64,000 nucleotides of DNA, from positions 19,040,194 through 19,104,193 of the forward strand of contig OZ026600.1 in assembly GCA_964020085.1 (NCBI GenBank), written 5' to 3'. Both the position numbers and the translations under genes were made by a program. Of this stretch, positions 21,984 through 36,900 are shown one piece after another. This DNA comes from Micromussa lordhowensis (lineage: Eukaryota; Cnidaria; Anthozoa; Scleractinia; Lobophylliidae). The first letter of the stretch is position 1; each line of letters opens with the position of its first letter. A model generated the notes under the pieces. The model made no database searches, was not told the DNA's origin, and saw only the letters and a program-made list of their open reading frames with translations.

Positions 21984-24900
21984 CTGTAGGTTAAAAGACA
22001 ACAACTGGAAATTATCTAACTTGGAACTACAAGGAATGGTCCGGAAAAGGCTGAATGATCAAATTAATCCAAAATCCAAAACTTAAGAATGCTAAACACA
22101 TTGAAGCACCTATCATATACTTTCAGCTTTCGTATAATTTCAGTATACTGCTTCCAGTATGAACTTCGAGAAGGACAAAAGTTCGAGCAATAAGAATGGG
22201 GAAAATATTAGTCGTTTTAAGGTGCACCTGTACGGTTGTTCAAATGTTTACAATATATAGAGACATCTTTATGCCTCCAGTGGCAATGTTTCCACGCAGC
22301 AACACAAACGTCTGTAAACTGCACGTTTTCTGCAAGAATAGATTTCAACTCATTTCCCTCATATATGTATTTACCAGAAATTGCGTTGTTATGTTCGCTA
22401 ACACGATCTTTACCTTGCCGTATTCTCAACTGCCTGATCCGTGGCATGCCAATCAAAATTGAAACTTTGTCACTAATGTACGCTGTGTTGTTTTGGTTGT
22501 CACCGTTATACCAGTTTGCTGTATAGATACCAGGAGCAAAAATGTTGGTCATCCAAGTCCAGAATCCTAGAGAAGTACCAACCTAAAAGTAGGTAAAAGA
22601 CAGTGGGATCGGATAAGTCGAAAATAGGCACTTATGAGTACAAAACCTTGATCGCCATGGCCATGACCAGAATCTTAAGGAATGGACAATCATGATGATA
22701 AGTGAAAGATATGTAACTTATGTTAACTTTTTACGAGTTAATATATGAAAGACCATATTTTGAACTGCGGAGAAAGATATGGTTGATCATTGAAGTTCTA
22801 CATACAACTTAAGCAGTTGTGAAATTAAAGCCTGAAAAAATTCACTATATTCTTCACAATGTGACCAACTCCCAGTTGGTTTGATAGCTCACTTGGTAGA
22901 GTACTGCACCGGTATAACAGAGGTCATGGTTGGAATGCCGTTCAGGCCTGAATTGTTTTCAGGTTTTAATTCCCCAACTGCTTAAGTTGTGCGTATAACC
23001 GCGATGATCAATCATATCTTCATAAAGTCTTTCTCGTAAGATATCAAATTACCATAGAGCTAACGATTGAACGATAGCGATCAATAACTGAGAGGCTTGG
23101 AGTGAGGAAAATTGAGATGGTCTGTACTCAGCAAGCTTGGCATCTATTGGCATAGCTATTTTAAAAAGGGGAAGGAACTATCAAGAGAAAAAGGTCATCA
23201 CTATGTTTGTGTCTATCAGCACGACTAGCTGCAGGGAAATTGCGAAAACATCGAACATAAGGAATAGTAACGGATAAATTTTAAATCCGAAGATGAATTA
23301 TCTAGGGCCAATGAAATTTTATCGTTAAAAACCTAACGGGTGAAATAAAATTAGTGCAGAATTTATACCTGGCCAATGAAAGCACAAGAAATCTAAATTA
23401 TTGAAAAGAGGTCCCATATATGCATTATGATTAAAATTCACTTTCCTGTTTAGCCTGTGGGAAAATGGCTTTTATTTCCTCAACCATTAGGTAGTGATGA
23501 TAATCGCGACTGCCATAGCAAACGATTCCCAACACCAACATAAATAATGTAAAGAAGGTTAAGGACTTGAATGCCCATAAGGTTCTAGTCTCTTTATCTT
23601 TGTACTTCTTGTACCATTCCAACTGCATAGCATCTGGCAAAGCTCCGTTATAAATTTCAGGTGGTTCTACATCCTCAAGACACTGTCCTTCTCTTCCTGT
23701 AAAGCTGCAAGCAATTTGTTTTTAAAAACATTAAGCTGGCTAATGGATAGCGCACACCACAACAACTACATCGCAAGGCGATTTTAGCAACTTTTGACCT
23801 ATAATGAGCGTAAAAGTGACCGCAGCTATATAGGGTTTTAGGTGTGTATATTCACAGGGAAAGTGGTAGTGTTAAAATGTAAGATGTATAGATTGCAACA
23901 GTGGTGGAGTAGGACTATGAATTCCTAAGACCTTCCTTTTACCAACTACAGGGTTGAGTACCACAATAGCCAATTCCATCTATGAGGTGTGCCTGCAGGG
24001 AAACCTGGTAGTTGTATTCATCATCTTGGACTGTATTTTTTCTTTGATGAATACAACTGCCATGATTTCCTTCAGTTGCGTTTCATAGAGAGAATTGGCC
24101 ACTGAAGCCACAAGGAACGTTATATTGTGTGAGTGGTACCTCACGTTGTCATCTAGATTTTCATTTTCTCACTTTTCTTCCTATATCTTTCTTAACTCAC
24201 TCTGTGTGTAAAACGGAGATACCATAAGAAAGGAAAGATAGACACATCTATGAACCTCTGTTGACTTGAATGGATGGGTAGCAGGGTAAGACATAGTGCT
24301 CACGATTTGGTTGAAGATTTATCATATTTTCTGTGCATAAATGGAATGTTTGGTTCGCTTACAATTCGTCTATAATCCATTCCTAACCTAACATAAAAAG
24401 ACTTAGTATCTGGGTCAACCCAGATACTAAGAAAATATACTTCTCTGAGTTCATGTACAAACCTTCTGAAGTCAGAATTTTGACAGGTTTGTCGCCAGTT
24501 CTTTTTAACACTATGGAAAAAACTTAAATGTTTTCCATATCGTTATTTCTTGCAAACTGAAATGCTCAACGTTAAAACGGCGAAGTTTTAAAGTTTCAGT
24601 AACGAGAAATTATTATATTTTATCTCGCTTACTGTATCCATCTTCTTCCCCAAGAATTCAAGCCCCCCTTTTACTTCTTCGTGTTTAAGAATAAACTTGT
24701 GAGAAAGTATGGGTATACCTCTTTCTCGATGAGAGTCTTTCTTTCGTTTGTTTTGCTTTTGTTATAACAATAGCACCCACAGCTGCTAATATAACAAGAC
24801 GTAAGGGTTGAATAGCAAGGATGTCCATTGTTATTGACATAACGATTGATGAAAGCCATTCATCGGCGGTCTCTTTACCCCACATCAGGCTGTAGAAGAA

Positions 24901-27900
24901 TACAACTGTGGCAGAGGTAACAGCGGTGGCGAAACAAAGAAACCAAGCAATGTAGACAAAGACATGGTGTAAGGGTTTCTCATCATCCGCTGGATCGTGT
25001 TCTTCCGTTACTCTATATACCTTGCCACAACACTTGCCGAATGTTGCCTTTGAGTTTTTGAAGATTACAACGATAAGAAAATTGATGGGAGCTATAACCA
25101 AACAGCTCTGTAATGTTATCATGATTTGTCTCATCGAGACCTTCAATGGACCAATTTTGATGGTATTCACTGTTGTTTCACCACCCAAGTTGAAAAACAT
25201 TGCATTTGCAAGCATAGCCATGAGTACAACGCACAAACAACACGTGACACGTTGTACACGGGTGAAAGAGCTTCGCGGACGTTTCGTAACAGACGACATC
25301 CACAAATGACTTTCGTAAAGAGTGCCAGACAATTTTAATCGAAATGCTTCTCGGAAATTAGGAAGGGAATTTGTTCTTTTCACTAGCAGTTTTCTAACAA
25401 TTTCGTCTCTCTCTGGACAAAACCACTGGTTACAGACAAATTTCCACTCGTCACCATTGTCTCGTCTCCTAACCACAACATAGTCTAAAAACCAAGAGGG
25501 GCTTTCACCAGAGTTGTCATGCCAAATGTAAGCGTGGTGAAGTGTTCCAAGCGATGTTGAAACGGACATGACGTACTTTTCAACACTGCCGCGGGAAAGG
25601 AGAACTCGTGGGCGATCAAGGTCTCGACTCACTGTGATTGGTCCACTGTTACCAGAACTACCATAAAACACCATGGTAACCTTGGCTGTGGTCCCACTGT
25701 CTGGCCACACGCCAGTACTAATTGTAATCTCATACTGATGGGAATTTAGGTCTCCTTTTGTTTCCAGCACAACTTTGGGACCAAGCTAGTTAAAACAAAG
25801 GAAACACTTAAGAGGTTTTTAAGGGCTTACCATACACGATCAACGTCTAATTGTGGAATATCCTATCAGGGAATAGGTGGACGAGCCGCACGGCTTGAGT
25901 AAATAGACGAAAGTGAACCCACTGATTCCAAATTTTGCCGATAAACAAAATATATATCCATCGGATGAAGTTGTCCAAACTCTCAAATGATTTAAGTATA
26001 GTATTTGAACTAGACATAGAGAAGTTTTTGAAGAATTTTTAACTTGTCGTTACCTTGGCTTGATCTCTCGTGTCTGCTCTCTTGGCGAGGACGATGGCGA
26101 TAATGTAGAACAAAAAGACGAAGATGATTGTCAGAAGAACACCAAAATTACCAGTCTCATCAAGGCGACTGAGCTCTTTGAACACAATGTCCATATCAAT
26201 GGGGTTCGGTGCTACCAGAAGTCCGCCACCGAACGATGTAAGGTGGTTACACAGGCAAAGAAGACGATGTTTGGTTGATTGAGGACCAACCTGTAACGTC
26301 AAATAACGGGAGTTTAACTGTCTATGCTCACCTGTTAAGATTTCAACAAAGTTCAAATATATGGCGTAAAATTTTCAAAACATTTCATATCTTACATTTC
26401 ATACCTGTCGCTGAACCGACAGGGACCTGGTCCCTATTGGCTTGGGAGCTCCTTTGGTAAAGCGGATTCTATCAGGTTTTCATTTTACAACTGCTTAAGG
26501 TGGCTGGCAATAGCTTTCTGCGCTTTCCGTCACTTATAATGTGTCGTATAATCTTACAATAATGGGACTGTAAAAAATGCTCACTCGCTGGTAAACAAGC
26601 TGTAGTTATTTTTTATATACATAACATAACAACAGTACAACTTGTTAAGAAACTCTTAATGTTTAGCTTTTAACGCTTATGACTCAAAGCGAGCTCGATG
26701 ACCCCAATCGTGATAAGCATGTAAGATGCAATTCTAATTGGGAGGTTTAGAGTCACCTTAAATTTCGTTTAATTGCTATATTGAGGACCAGATTATTTCA
26801 AAAGAGTCACTTTCTAGCGAAGAAAATAACATCTGTACCTTGCAGCCTTCTGTTATCCATTTCCCCTCATCGTGAGACCAAAATCGACAGCTGAGTTCAT
26901 CCGTTTCAATTGTGTAGTTGATGTCCACACGAGGATCATAAGGTGGGATAGTGCTCTCTTTATATACTCCTAAAGGAGGTGGAGGGGTTCTCGTCTCGAC
27001 ACACGATCGTTTCGCTCTTGTAGTACTAAAACAAGACTTCCTCTTACGCAGATGATAGGTATCAGCAGAAATGTTTCTCGAGTACAGGATCCCTAAGTAA
27101 TACACGCCAGTTCTTTTGAGGAAATCTCGTGCCAAGAACAGCTGGTGTGGATGACTGGTGCAGTTGTATTCGTCCTCTTCGTCTGTACCGGTGCTTCTTG
27201 TGCATGAAGAAAAGTCTGGGATAGTGTAATTCCTGTCATGATCTTCTACTGATGGTTTGCTTCCGAATTTCAAAAACACGTTTAAACTGTCCTTCGTTGT
27301 TATTGTTATCTGGTAAGAAGCTTGTACTTCGGTCACTTCTATTCTGTGGTACTGTATACGCCCAGGCTTTACGAAAGATGCTGTCTTGGCAGGGTTAGAG
27401 CCAGTTTCGGGTGCTTTTTCTCTGAGTTGAATTTCTAACTGTATGTCCGATGTAAGGTTTTGCACTTGAAGGACTTCACCTGATTCCCCTCTCAAGTCAA
27501 TTTCAAGAACACGCGATGTGATGAAATCTGCACTGGAATCCCAGTGATAAAAGTTTACACGCGACGAAATGACCTGAAGTGGAAGTACAATATTGCCATT
27601 GACAAACCTACTTACTTTTTATATACAGGTTGATCAATTAATAGTGAGTTCGTAATAACCCAGCGGAGTCTGCATGGGAGAACCTTTACTAAACTTCTGA
27701 ATATGGACGGATGTATGTATTTAATTCCTTAATCTCTTTACAATCGTTCGAGTCGCTCTTAGTCTTGCATTGAGTGCTTTTGACTCAATTTCGTCTTTGG
27801 CCGGTATTTTGATTGCCTGAGCTAAACTTATTTTATTTACTTCTTTTCTCGTCAGGTCTTTTGTCTATTCCATATAGCATTTCTAGCAGAAATAGCCAAA

Positions 27901-30900
27901 TGTTTTAGCATATTTCGTTTCGTCTTGGCAGAAGCTTATCACCTACAACTTCCTCGCTCAATGCTTTTCCCGAGACACAAATGTTCTTTATTTTCATTCC
28001 CGAGAGCTTCTTCGCTTTGGACGCCATTTTGAGCAGGTTTGTTTTGCGAGAGATTCACGCGAGAAGTTCGCGAAGAGCGCGCTATTCAGAGTTTCCTAAT
28101 ATGGGCAAAAAATAGAAGAGTGATTTCCATTGGTCGGGAATAATCGGCAGCACGGTTTGTAACAGATAAGGGAAGTTAAACGCTTCTAGGTGATAAGCTT
28201 CTGCTCTTGGTAAATGCAGCAGCTGGACAGTCTAGATCGCAAGTACATGGGGGAATCTAGACCGCAGTCAATACCGATTTCAGCCGATCAATGAGAATGG
28301 AACACAAACAAAGCAACCAACAGATTTCGAGGCTTGTTTAAGGTAGCTAATCAAATTGCAGGAAAGCCAGTGAGATTTAATCACAAACTGCACTATTTCT
28401 TGCCCTAAGTTGCATCACTTTCTGTTTTGCATACAAAATGAGATGTCAAAGGTTTCCATTTCCGCTTTTTTAATATACTGGTTACTATATCAGCAACATA
28501 TTGGTACTGACCAAAATCCTGTATTTTGCCGATTAAACTGTACGATTTCACAATGGACGCGATAAAGTGGCAATTGAGCTTCGTGTCTTGCAATTTTGAA
28601 TTTTGAAATCACACGTATGATTGCAGACCAAATTGCCCTCCACTCAGTTCTATTACCATCTTATATAGCTGGTTCTGGATTGGATGAAGCATCTGAAGGT
28701 GCGACCTCCAACTTTCATAAGAATACCTCTACGTCAACGAAGTTCCCAACTCCTGAAAAAACCTGTGCGACATCTGCTGAGTCTGGCAACTGAACGGACC
28801 CGGTTTTCAGAGTCAGCCTGGATCCAGGTACTCCATCAGGATGTAGTCTCGCAACCAATATTTCAATGACTTCAGTATGAATAACAGTAGCCTCTTCGCC
28901 GATTAATTTCTGCTCTATCATGGTCCTCATTACTCTTCGAAGAAGCTTCAAGGAGGTGAGCGTGTCAATTATAAGAGCCTGCAGAGACAAACGTTTCCCA
29001 TAAGTATGAAACAAAGAAGTCAAAGTCAAGCAAGGTGGAATTCTTGTATGTTATTGTCTCATCAAACTATCAAATGTTTTCTGGACTTTTTTAAAAGAAC
29101 TATTACTTACAGTTGTATTTGCTCCACTTCTACTTGAGGATGCCTGAATGTGTTTACCCAGGGCATAAATAAGATTAGTCTCGGCTGTCTTAAGGTAGAG
29201 CAGCTCCATGACCTCTCTCCTCGAGCTAATATTGACCAACAAATCTGTCATGTCCTGCAGCATCTCTTTGATAGATTGCTACCAAAAAAGAACGGAATTA
29301 ACATCAAGAAATTGACGTCGTAGCTTACTTTACAATATAAGAGAACTGTTTGCGGTGCCAAGGGGATACTATACCAACTAACTGTGAAGGCAGATTCAAT
29401 GGAGCAGGCTCATCGAATGTTTTGTATTGAATCCTGTCCAAAGGCAGAACGTAGCCCGGCATTACTTTCGACAGTCAAGTGAAAACCGTTCTAGTATTTA
29501 GCACACTTAGGCTACCTCAATTCTTCTTAGAGAAGATGATCCACGTTGAGCACACTGTAGATCAGGTGATTTGAATAAAAGTATTGAGGGCAACTTCATC
29601 TCACGCATTAAGAAATTGATTGATTGATTGATTGATTGATTGACTAACCATAACTTCCTGTTTCAAGTCTGTTGAATCGTGCATCGCAAGCGATATCACA
29701 GAGGAAATCTGGACAAGTTCTGCCAGGTCATGGATTTCAACTTCACGTAGTTTCGTTATAATCACCTGTTTAATCTGGAAAAATACCACAGTTTGGATTT
29801 ATAAGGCTTCTTTCCTTTCAGTGCACGTAAATGATTGATTTCTGGTGCAAGAGCGCTTTGTCAAAATTTTACAAAATCGGCTGGCAAAGGCAATAAAGAA
29901 AGAAATGTATTTAGAAGTAGTTCCTACCTGGCTTCTATCCATTTTGCCAACAGTCTCGCTCTCCTGTAGTTCAAAGGATTTCAATACACCAATAGCCAAC
30001 TGAGTGGCTCGTTTCAGATCTCCTCTGTCAACTTGCGTCGAAAAAGGACCTTCCACAAGACGATGTGTTTCAACAGACGCCTCTTGAGTACTTATTGAAG
30101 GCCAAGGAAATACCTGCAAGTCAAAGCAAAGCAGCTCTGGTGTAGTTCATGCGTAGTTAATCCAGAGAGGTGGGGGAGACACCTTCTACTGTGTTCTAAG
30201 GTGGAGTGAGTTTTGAACTCCGCCTTGCCTTTATTACAGATGAACCTCGTTGATAAAGCACCGAAGGCTGTAGGGATAACGATGAGAGGGCAATGCTCTA
30301 TTATATTAATTTTAGTGGCTCTTCTAGGCGTTAAAAAGCCTCTATGGTCTCCAATTGCCGCGACAAAAAGTTCCAATGGCAGGTCTGTCTAAAGTTTACT
30401 AGAAACGAGGTCTGTATTCGCAGTATCCTACTTTTGCTCAACATTGCTATATGTGTATGCTTTCCCATTGTAGATAGTACCCCAAACATCACAAACCTGG
30501 ACGTCTAACGAAGTGTTTTCCTTAGAACCAATAGGGCTCGTTGCATCGACGTGGATTGTTAGAGAGTTATTTTTCAAAGGATCACCCGGTGGTAACACAA
30601 CTTCTGCGTTAGATGAGTATCCGTACCACAAAATGGTAGTTAGTCCTTCTGCTAAGGGAAGCATAAAGTCGTAAAGAAGTGGCGTGTTTAGATCGTGCCA
30701 GTTGGTGCAAGAAAGAGTGAAGGTTGTTTCAACAGCTACTCCTGATGATGGGTTTGCATTGCACGTGATCGTTCCTGTTCCTTTAGACTTGTCAGTAGTG
30801 ACATTGACAGGATTACTCTGTACTCCACGTCCTTTTACAGTAAATCCAGCTACTGAAACTTGGTAAGTTGTACTTTCCTGCAAGTCTGTGACAACCATTT

Positions 30901-33900
30901 CTCGTTTGTCTGCTAAAGCGGTAAGGTTGCATTTTACGCTTGAGTTCAGCATCACAATGACACGATAGCCCAGAATGATTCCGTTTCGTAAGTCAGCTGG
31001 AATGGATCCCCAGTGAACTTTGATTGAAGTGGGACTTACATTGTGAGCCGACACATTATCTGGTGGACCTCCTGGAGCTGAATGATATCATAGTAATAAT
31101 TGAAACCAAAACCCCACAAACATAAAAAATTAAAACCTTAAAATCACAAAACCTCATAAAACCTAAAAGCTTGCCTGCATGCAAACGTCAACTTTGTCCT
31201 TTTAGGCGCAAAAAGAGACGTCCGTGAAACGCGGTTGCTAATCGTTCTCCAGTATCCAGTTAACAAATTGACGTCAGTTTTTTATGCGTCTGTCCTGTTA
31301 TTGATCATAAATTTCGTCATCACATTGTCAAAGTAGCTGTGGATCCACGAGGCGATAGCCGAGTGGATCCGCAGACTACTTTGACAATGTGATGACGAAA
31401 TTCATTGTCAATAACAGGACAGACTCATTAAAAACTGACATCAATTTGTTTTTTACGATAACAAATGGTCGAATTGCCCGCTCTCGCTCGCTGACGCGTC
31501 GCACGAATTTCAAATTCATGTGTCTGTCCGCATATTGACGATAAAAATTAGCCAATGAGCGAGCGAGAATTTCTGCAGTTATCGTAAAATATCTTATTGT
31601 CAACTGCTTGACAATAAGCGTTGTTAGAAGTCAACTCTGACAGGCTATCAACACAAGATCTTCGACAATTTTTTTTCGAAGGATACATTTTACATCTGCA
31701 CGTAGGATGCCTAAAAAAAGGGTTCATGTAGTTCCTCGCTCGCTTGCGCATTTCCCATTTTAAGTTTTTGTTTTTCAATTGAACTCTGGAGAGACGACTG
31801 GGAACAAGTCACCTGCGAATATTGAACGTTCTCCTCGAAAACAAAGCTCCGTAAAATTGATTTCTAATCGATTTCGTTATTGAATTAAATGATTTGACTT
31901 CTTTTTTTACCATCTTGTTGAGTGCGGACGACAACACTACTGCTATTCGTTCCCCCTGCCATTGTAAAGGCGCCCACTGTCACATTATACTCAGTGTATG
32001 GTTTGAGATCAATCAGCGTTAACGACGATTCCTCTGCGCCTGTTGTAACCAAAGGAAGTCTTCTAACGTCCTGTCTGACGTAGTAAACATGAAAACCTCG
32101 CAGAACACCTAACACATTTCTGGTGGATTTATTGAATGTCCACTGGACAGAAATTGAGGTGGAATTGTAAGACTGCCCTAAGACACTAGGAGGGTTGGCA
32201 GGTGCTGTAATAAAAAACAATTTTAAAAAACTCTTTAATACATACCTCATATAGTAAAACTCCATACACGTGACGATATAAAACAAAAGGAATACATTTA
32301 TGGTTGCCAAATAACATCCATCTCAAGTCTCAAAGAATACTCCAACGAGAAACAACACATATAAGCACTACACTAGGAGCTTCTAAAATTAAAATCTTGC
32401 TAAATCGTAATGTAAATATGAGAACTGAAGAAAACGAAAGTTCTCATCAGAATGATCTCTACATTCTAAGAGATTCATTGCTGGAGGTGGGGGGTTGATT
32501 CTAATCAAAAGTTTTGCGGTTATGCTGGAGCTTAAGATTCTAAAAGGAAGGAAAAGACGGAGTATAATGGCATTTTACGAACGCCAAATTTGCGGTCACT
32601 GACTGTGGTGTCCTGTGGATATCCGGGACTATGAACAGTGGTCACGTGGCCGAACGAGTGGGTGTGCATGTGTGTATGAGCGGGAGTTCCAAAGGTGACT
32701 TTGTGTTGCTCGAGTTATTGACCTTAGTGGCTTCTAGGAATATTACACTGACTTTTAGTGCACGATTTTCAAAGGATTTTTAACTCCATCATGCCTCAAG
32801 GTTTTAAAGCAAAAGAACACGCCCTTTCCATTTCTGGCAGTCTTAAAAGTTGAGTTTATCGTTTTGGGATCAGAGGCAACGCAATCAACTGGCGCAAAGG
32901 CTTAATCACCTACCTGCTTCACCCGTTACTGTTCCATTTTCGGAAGCAACACCGCTGCCTTTTATCGTGAAGGCAGCCACTGATACGTCATAAGCATAAA
33001 AAGTCAGCAAGCCGTGAAATTCAAACGAGAGCGTGGATTCACTAACTTTCACGCTCGTTATAATTTCTCTGCTGTCGTGGTCTAGAAGAAGAACTTGGTA
33101 TCCTCTAATAATTCCATATCTACAGCACAACGGCACCACATCCCATTCCGACCGTAGGCTCGAGCTATTAGTGGCAGAGACATTCAGCTTTGTAGGACCT
33201 TTTGTAGGCACTAAAAGGGAAAGTACAGATCCTTCAAACACCTTTTTTGGGTTGTTGACCTTTAAGGAGAAAACTTCAATAACAATGCTATTATTACTTC
33301 CTTGGTACAATTGACATGAAATGAATTTTCGTAATATAATATTGTTTTGATACTAAACTGTTCATTCGGCAAAACAGTATTCTTCAGGATTGCAAACCTC
33401 ATTGAGGAGAGAGAGCTTCGACGAAGGGCTAACGCTCGAAACGTCGGCTTCCGAATCTCTTTACGGTGGCCAATTCACATTATCAGTCCAGTTGATAAAA
33501 CCAAATTATCTTGTTATACTCCCACCGACGCAGAAACTTGCCCCTTTATTCTTTTTTTGTTAAGGTCACTCTGTTTTTAGCTTCCATGTATTTTCGTAAC
33601 AAATCTAGACCATTCTATTGGTAGGTTTCCATCATAAAATTATTTTAAGTTTTGACGTTAGAAAGCCAAGCTAGTGATAGATTAATACGGATTACAAACG
33701 ACGAACTTGAAAGCGTTAGGCGAAAGTTTTGAAGATGCATGCACGAAATGTAAAGTAGCTCCTTAATTTTCCATATTTATTTACCGTCTTCATCTGTCAT
33801 GGCTTCTTCGTAATTTTCAACTCCAACTCCACCATGCGAGCGTCCAGCCACGTAAACTCTGTACGACTGATATTTTTTCAAGTCTGTTATACTGTAGCTG

Positions 33901-36900
33901 TCTACTTCAGTTCCAAACTCCACGGATCCTAAATCGTCGGCATGTGGTTCCTCAGTCCATCGTACTCGGTAACCAAGAAAGATACCATTGTAGTGTTCAG
34001 GTGGAATATTGTGAAGCCAAGTAACTAGCAGGCTGGTCGAACTAGTATTGATGAATTTCGTTATGTTTGGTGCAACACTTGGCTCTGTGAAAGTGTGCAG
34101 AAAAATCACAGTAGAGAAAAACTAACTGTAATAGGTGACGATAACATACCTTAAATGTAAAGATAGCACGCGGTGATACTCGTATAGCTAGGTCAACACA
34201 AAAACGTTACTTCATAAACAATTGCAGATTTTTCCAGACGGTGTTGTTTCATATCAGTGACTACTTTTCACTACCTAATTTGACAACTAAGATTTTTCGG
34301 CCGGTCTCTGCATAACTACCCATAGGTGGCATTGAAATACGTTTTTACTTCCCTCTCCTCTAACAAGCGAATGGCGACCAACACTTCTGTTTGAAGCCTC
34401 TTGACCATTTTTCATCAAATGAAGTAAGAATTCTGGACCATAACTAAGCGATATTCCCAGCATTGGCCTACTGGCGCCACCGAGAAATGATGATGATGAT
34501 GATGATTTCCAGAATTGACCACTTTATATGAGTCTTTTTCGCAGACATTTCACAATGAGAGATAACTTGACATTATGATTTTTTTCATCATGAATAAATT
34601 ATGTTATGTATGACATACGAGTTCCAGTGCTAGATCTACAGGTACTCAAAGAGAGAGGATGAAGACAGGTCTTTCCTTCTTAAAAAGAGTCGGAAAGGAG
34701 GGTGCACAGGAGTTTAGACGGGCCTTGTCTAGCGATAAAACGAAAGAACTTCACAAAATATCCCACTAGTATTGTTCTTAATGGACAAAAACCTTGTACC
34801 AGAACAACTTTAAGTATATTACAGTCCTTTATGCATTTTCTAAAAGCCAAAGATATAAATAGTTGCCTGAAATAACACCAAAAAAAAACAATTCTCATGG
34901 GAACTCGAGAAAATAAATTTCAAAGTTCAAAGAAATTGTGCGAACACTAGTTTCATTTCGCCAGTACTTTCAAGTGTTTCATACGAACTTCAAAAGTTGT
35001 TTTCGACATTTGGTGTTGTTCAGTGTTTGTTCCTTCGAGGAGATATTTAAAACGATAACAGTCGCACAAAAGTTTGTAATACGATGTAAATAATCTCGGT
35101 ACAAAGCCTTTGTTACTCAAACTTCTGGTGGACTCCTTCCTAAATTCTGATAATAAAAAATGAATAATAAGAAACTTCATTAAAGTGCCAAACCATGTAG
35201 CCTGGGAAAAAAACCATACTAATAAGGAGACACAGAGTACACAAAATGGTATATATAGAGTGGCCAACTGGATGTACATTATGACTGAATAATAAAATTT
35301 GAAAAAGCTTCTTGTTCACCTTTCTCTGTGGTTTGAAACATTTTGAGCTTGCTTCCGAGTCTGGTCCCGAGAAGACTGTAAGGGAAAATACGAAACGTAT
35401 AATTTCTGTACGGTTTAAGGAAACTCATGACGATATTCATTCTAGACGAAAACAAACTTCTTCGCATAATTTTAACGTCCCATGACGGGGTTCCCAGTTG
35501 GCGATAGATGATCTTGTAGGCGAATAAAATGCCGATGTCTTCTATGTCAAGGTGGGTGACTTGAAGTTTTATTCTGTAAGGCTCGCTAGTTGCTGTGTCA
35601 ATAGTGGGCACATGACAGAACGCTGCAAAAAAGAAAAAACACGCTTGTGACAAATTGGGTTTAAGAGCAATTAAGTGTAAGACAAACAAATGCTCTGTAA
35701 ATTTCAATGACAAGCTCTGAGATTATGAAGTCATCCGTGATTATCGCAGTTACAAACACAACTTAAGCAGTTGTGAAATTAAATCCTGGAAAAAATTCAG
35801 ACCTGAACGGGATTCGAACCCATCTCTGCGATACCGGAGCATTGCTCTACTAAGTGAGTTATCAGGCCAACTGGGAGCTGATCTTATTGTGAGTTCATAA
35901 TATACCCGAAGATGGCGAAGAATGCATTTAAATATATGAAAGATCATATGTTTGAACAGCAAAGAAAGATATGAGAGATTTGAAGGACATCAATGATCGT
36001 CGCAGTTATATACACAACTTTAAAAGCAGCTATGAAATAATGATCTTACAAAGACTCTGACTGCACTGAGTAATAACAGGTTACTGTTCCATTGCCTAGC
36101 AAGATATCTTTATAAACTTACAATCATCATTGGCTGAGCAGTTGAGAATTTCAACGCGCGATTTCAATAAACTTCCACCTTCAAAAGCTTCCTGTAACTG
36201 CAGCAGTGTTTCCCAAGGACTTCTGTAGAGTCTGACGTACATTTGAGCAGTCGCCTTCCCATCGAGCTCTCTACAAAAATGATTATATTACAGTGAGAGC
36301 CTGCCAAAGCAGAGCCTGGTAAAACTGACACCTCTGAGCGATGAGAAAATGAAAAAAGAAAATGAAAAGGAAGAAAAGCCTGAGTCGCCTGTGATGGGCT
36401 CCTGCCTTTGGGAAGGGTGAGGTGGAAACGGGAGTGGAAAGGCCCGCCGGGAACGCTGGGAAGAAAGCGTTTCCCTTGGACCAAAAAAGCGCGGTTAAAG
36501 CTAGGTAGTTTAATAATATGGTGGTTATGACGCGGGGTTGCACTGTACTTTTTATAGTCGTTTTTATTGATCATAGATCGGTTTTCAATAGAGTGTCGTA
36601 AAACCAAACCTCTGGCTATCACCAGGGACACAGGCAAGCCAGTGACCCAATCAAAACTCGAAGCAAAGCGCGGGAAAACGTATGTGAACAAATCACGATT
36701 GGGTTAAGTTCTACTTCTGATTGGATGAGAAAGTGGCGCGAGTCTAGCTAAACTATCACATAACACTGATAGTGATGTAAAATCAAACCAAATGCGAATT
36801 ATTTCAACATTCAAGTGAAACCCGCTCTTCCCTGTAGCGACGCAATGCTGACTGACCAAGCTGGAACTAATTTGCATATAATTTGGCTGTTTAATTTGTT

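Noticed and set aside
22880..22960. Possible tRNA gene on the plus strand
   Set aside because: The B box is degraded and no cloverleaf can be formed; same SINE family as 35745-36010.
28405..28593. 62-residue minus ORF as a GAIN-region exon
   Set aside because: The exons on either side (28727 and 27573) join perfectly in phase 0 and in sequence pattern, leaving no room for it.
35800..35880. Possible tRNA gene on the minus strand
   Set aside because: A and B boxes are present but the acceptor stem does not pair and a SINE body follows; treated as a SINE head.
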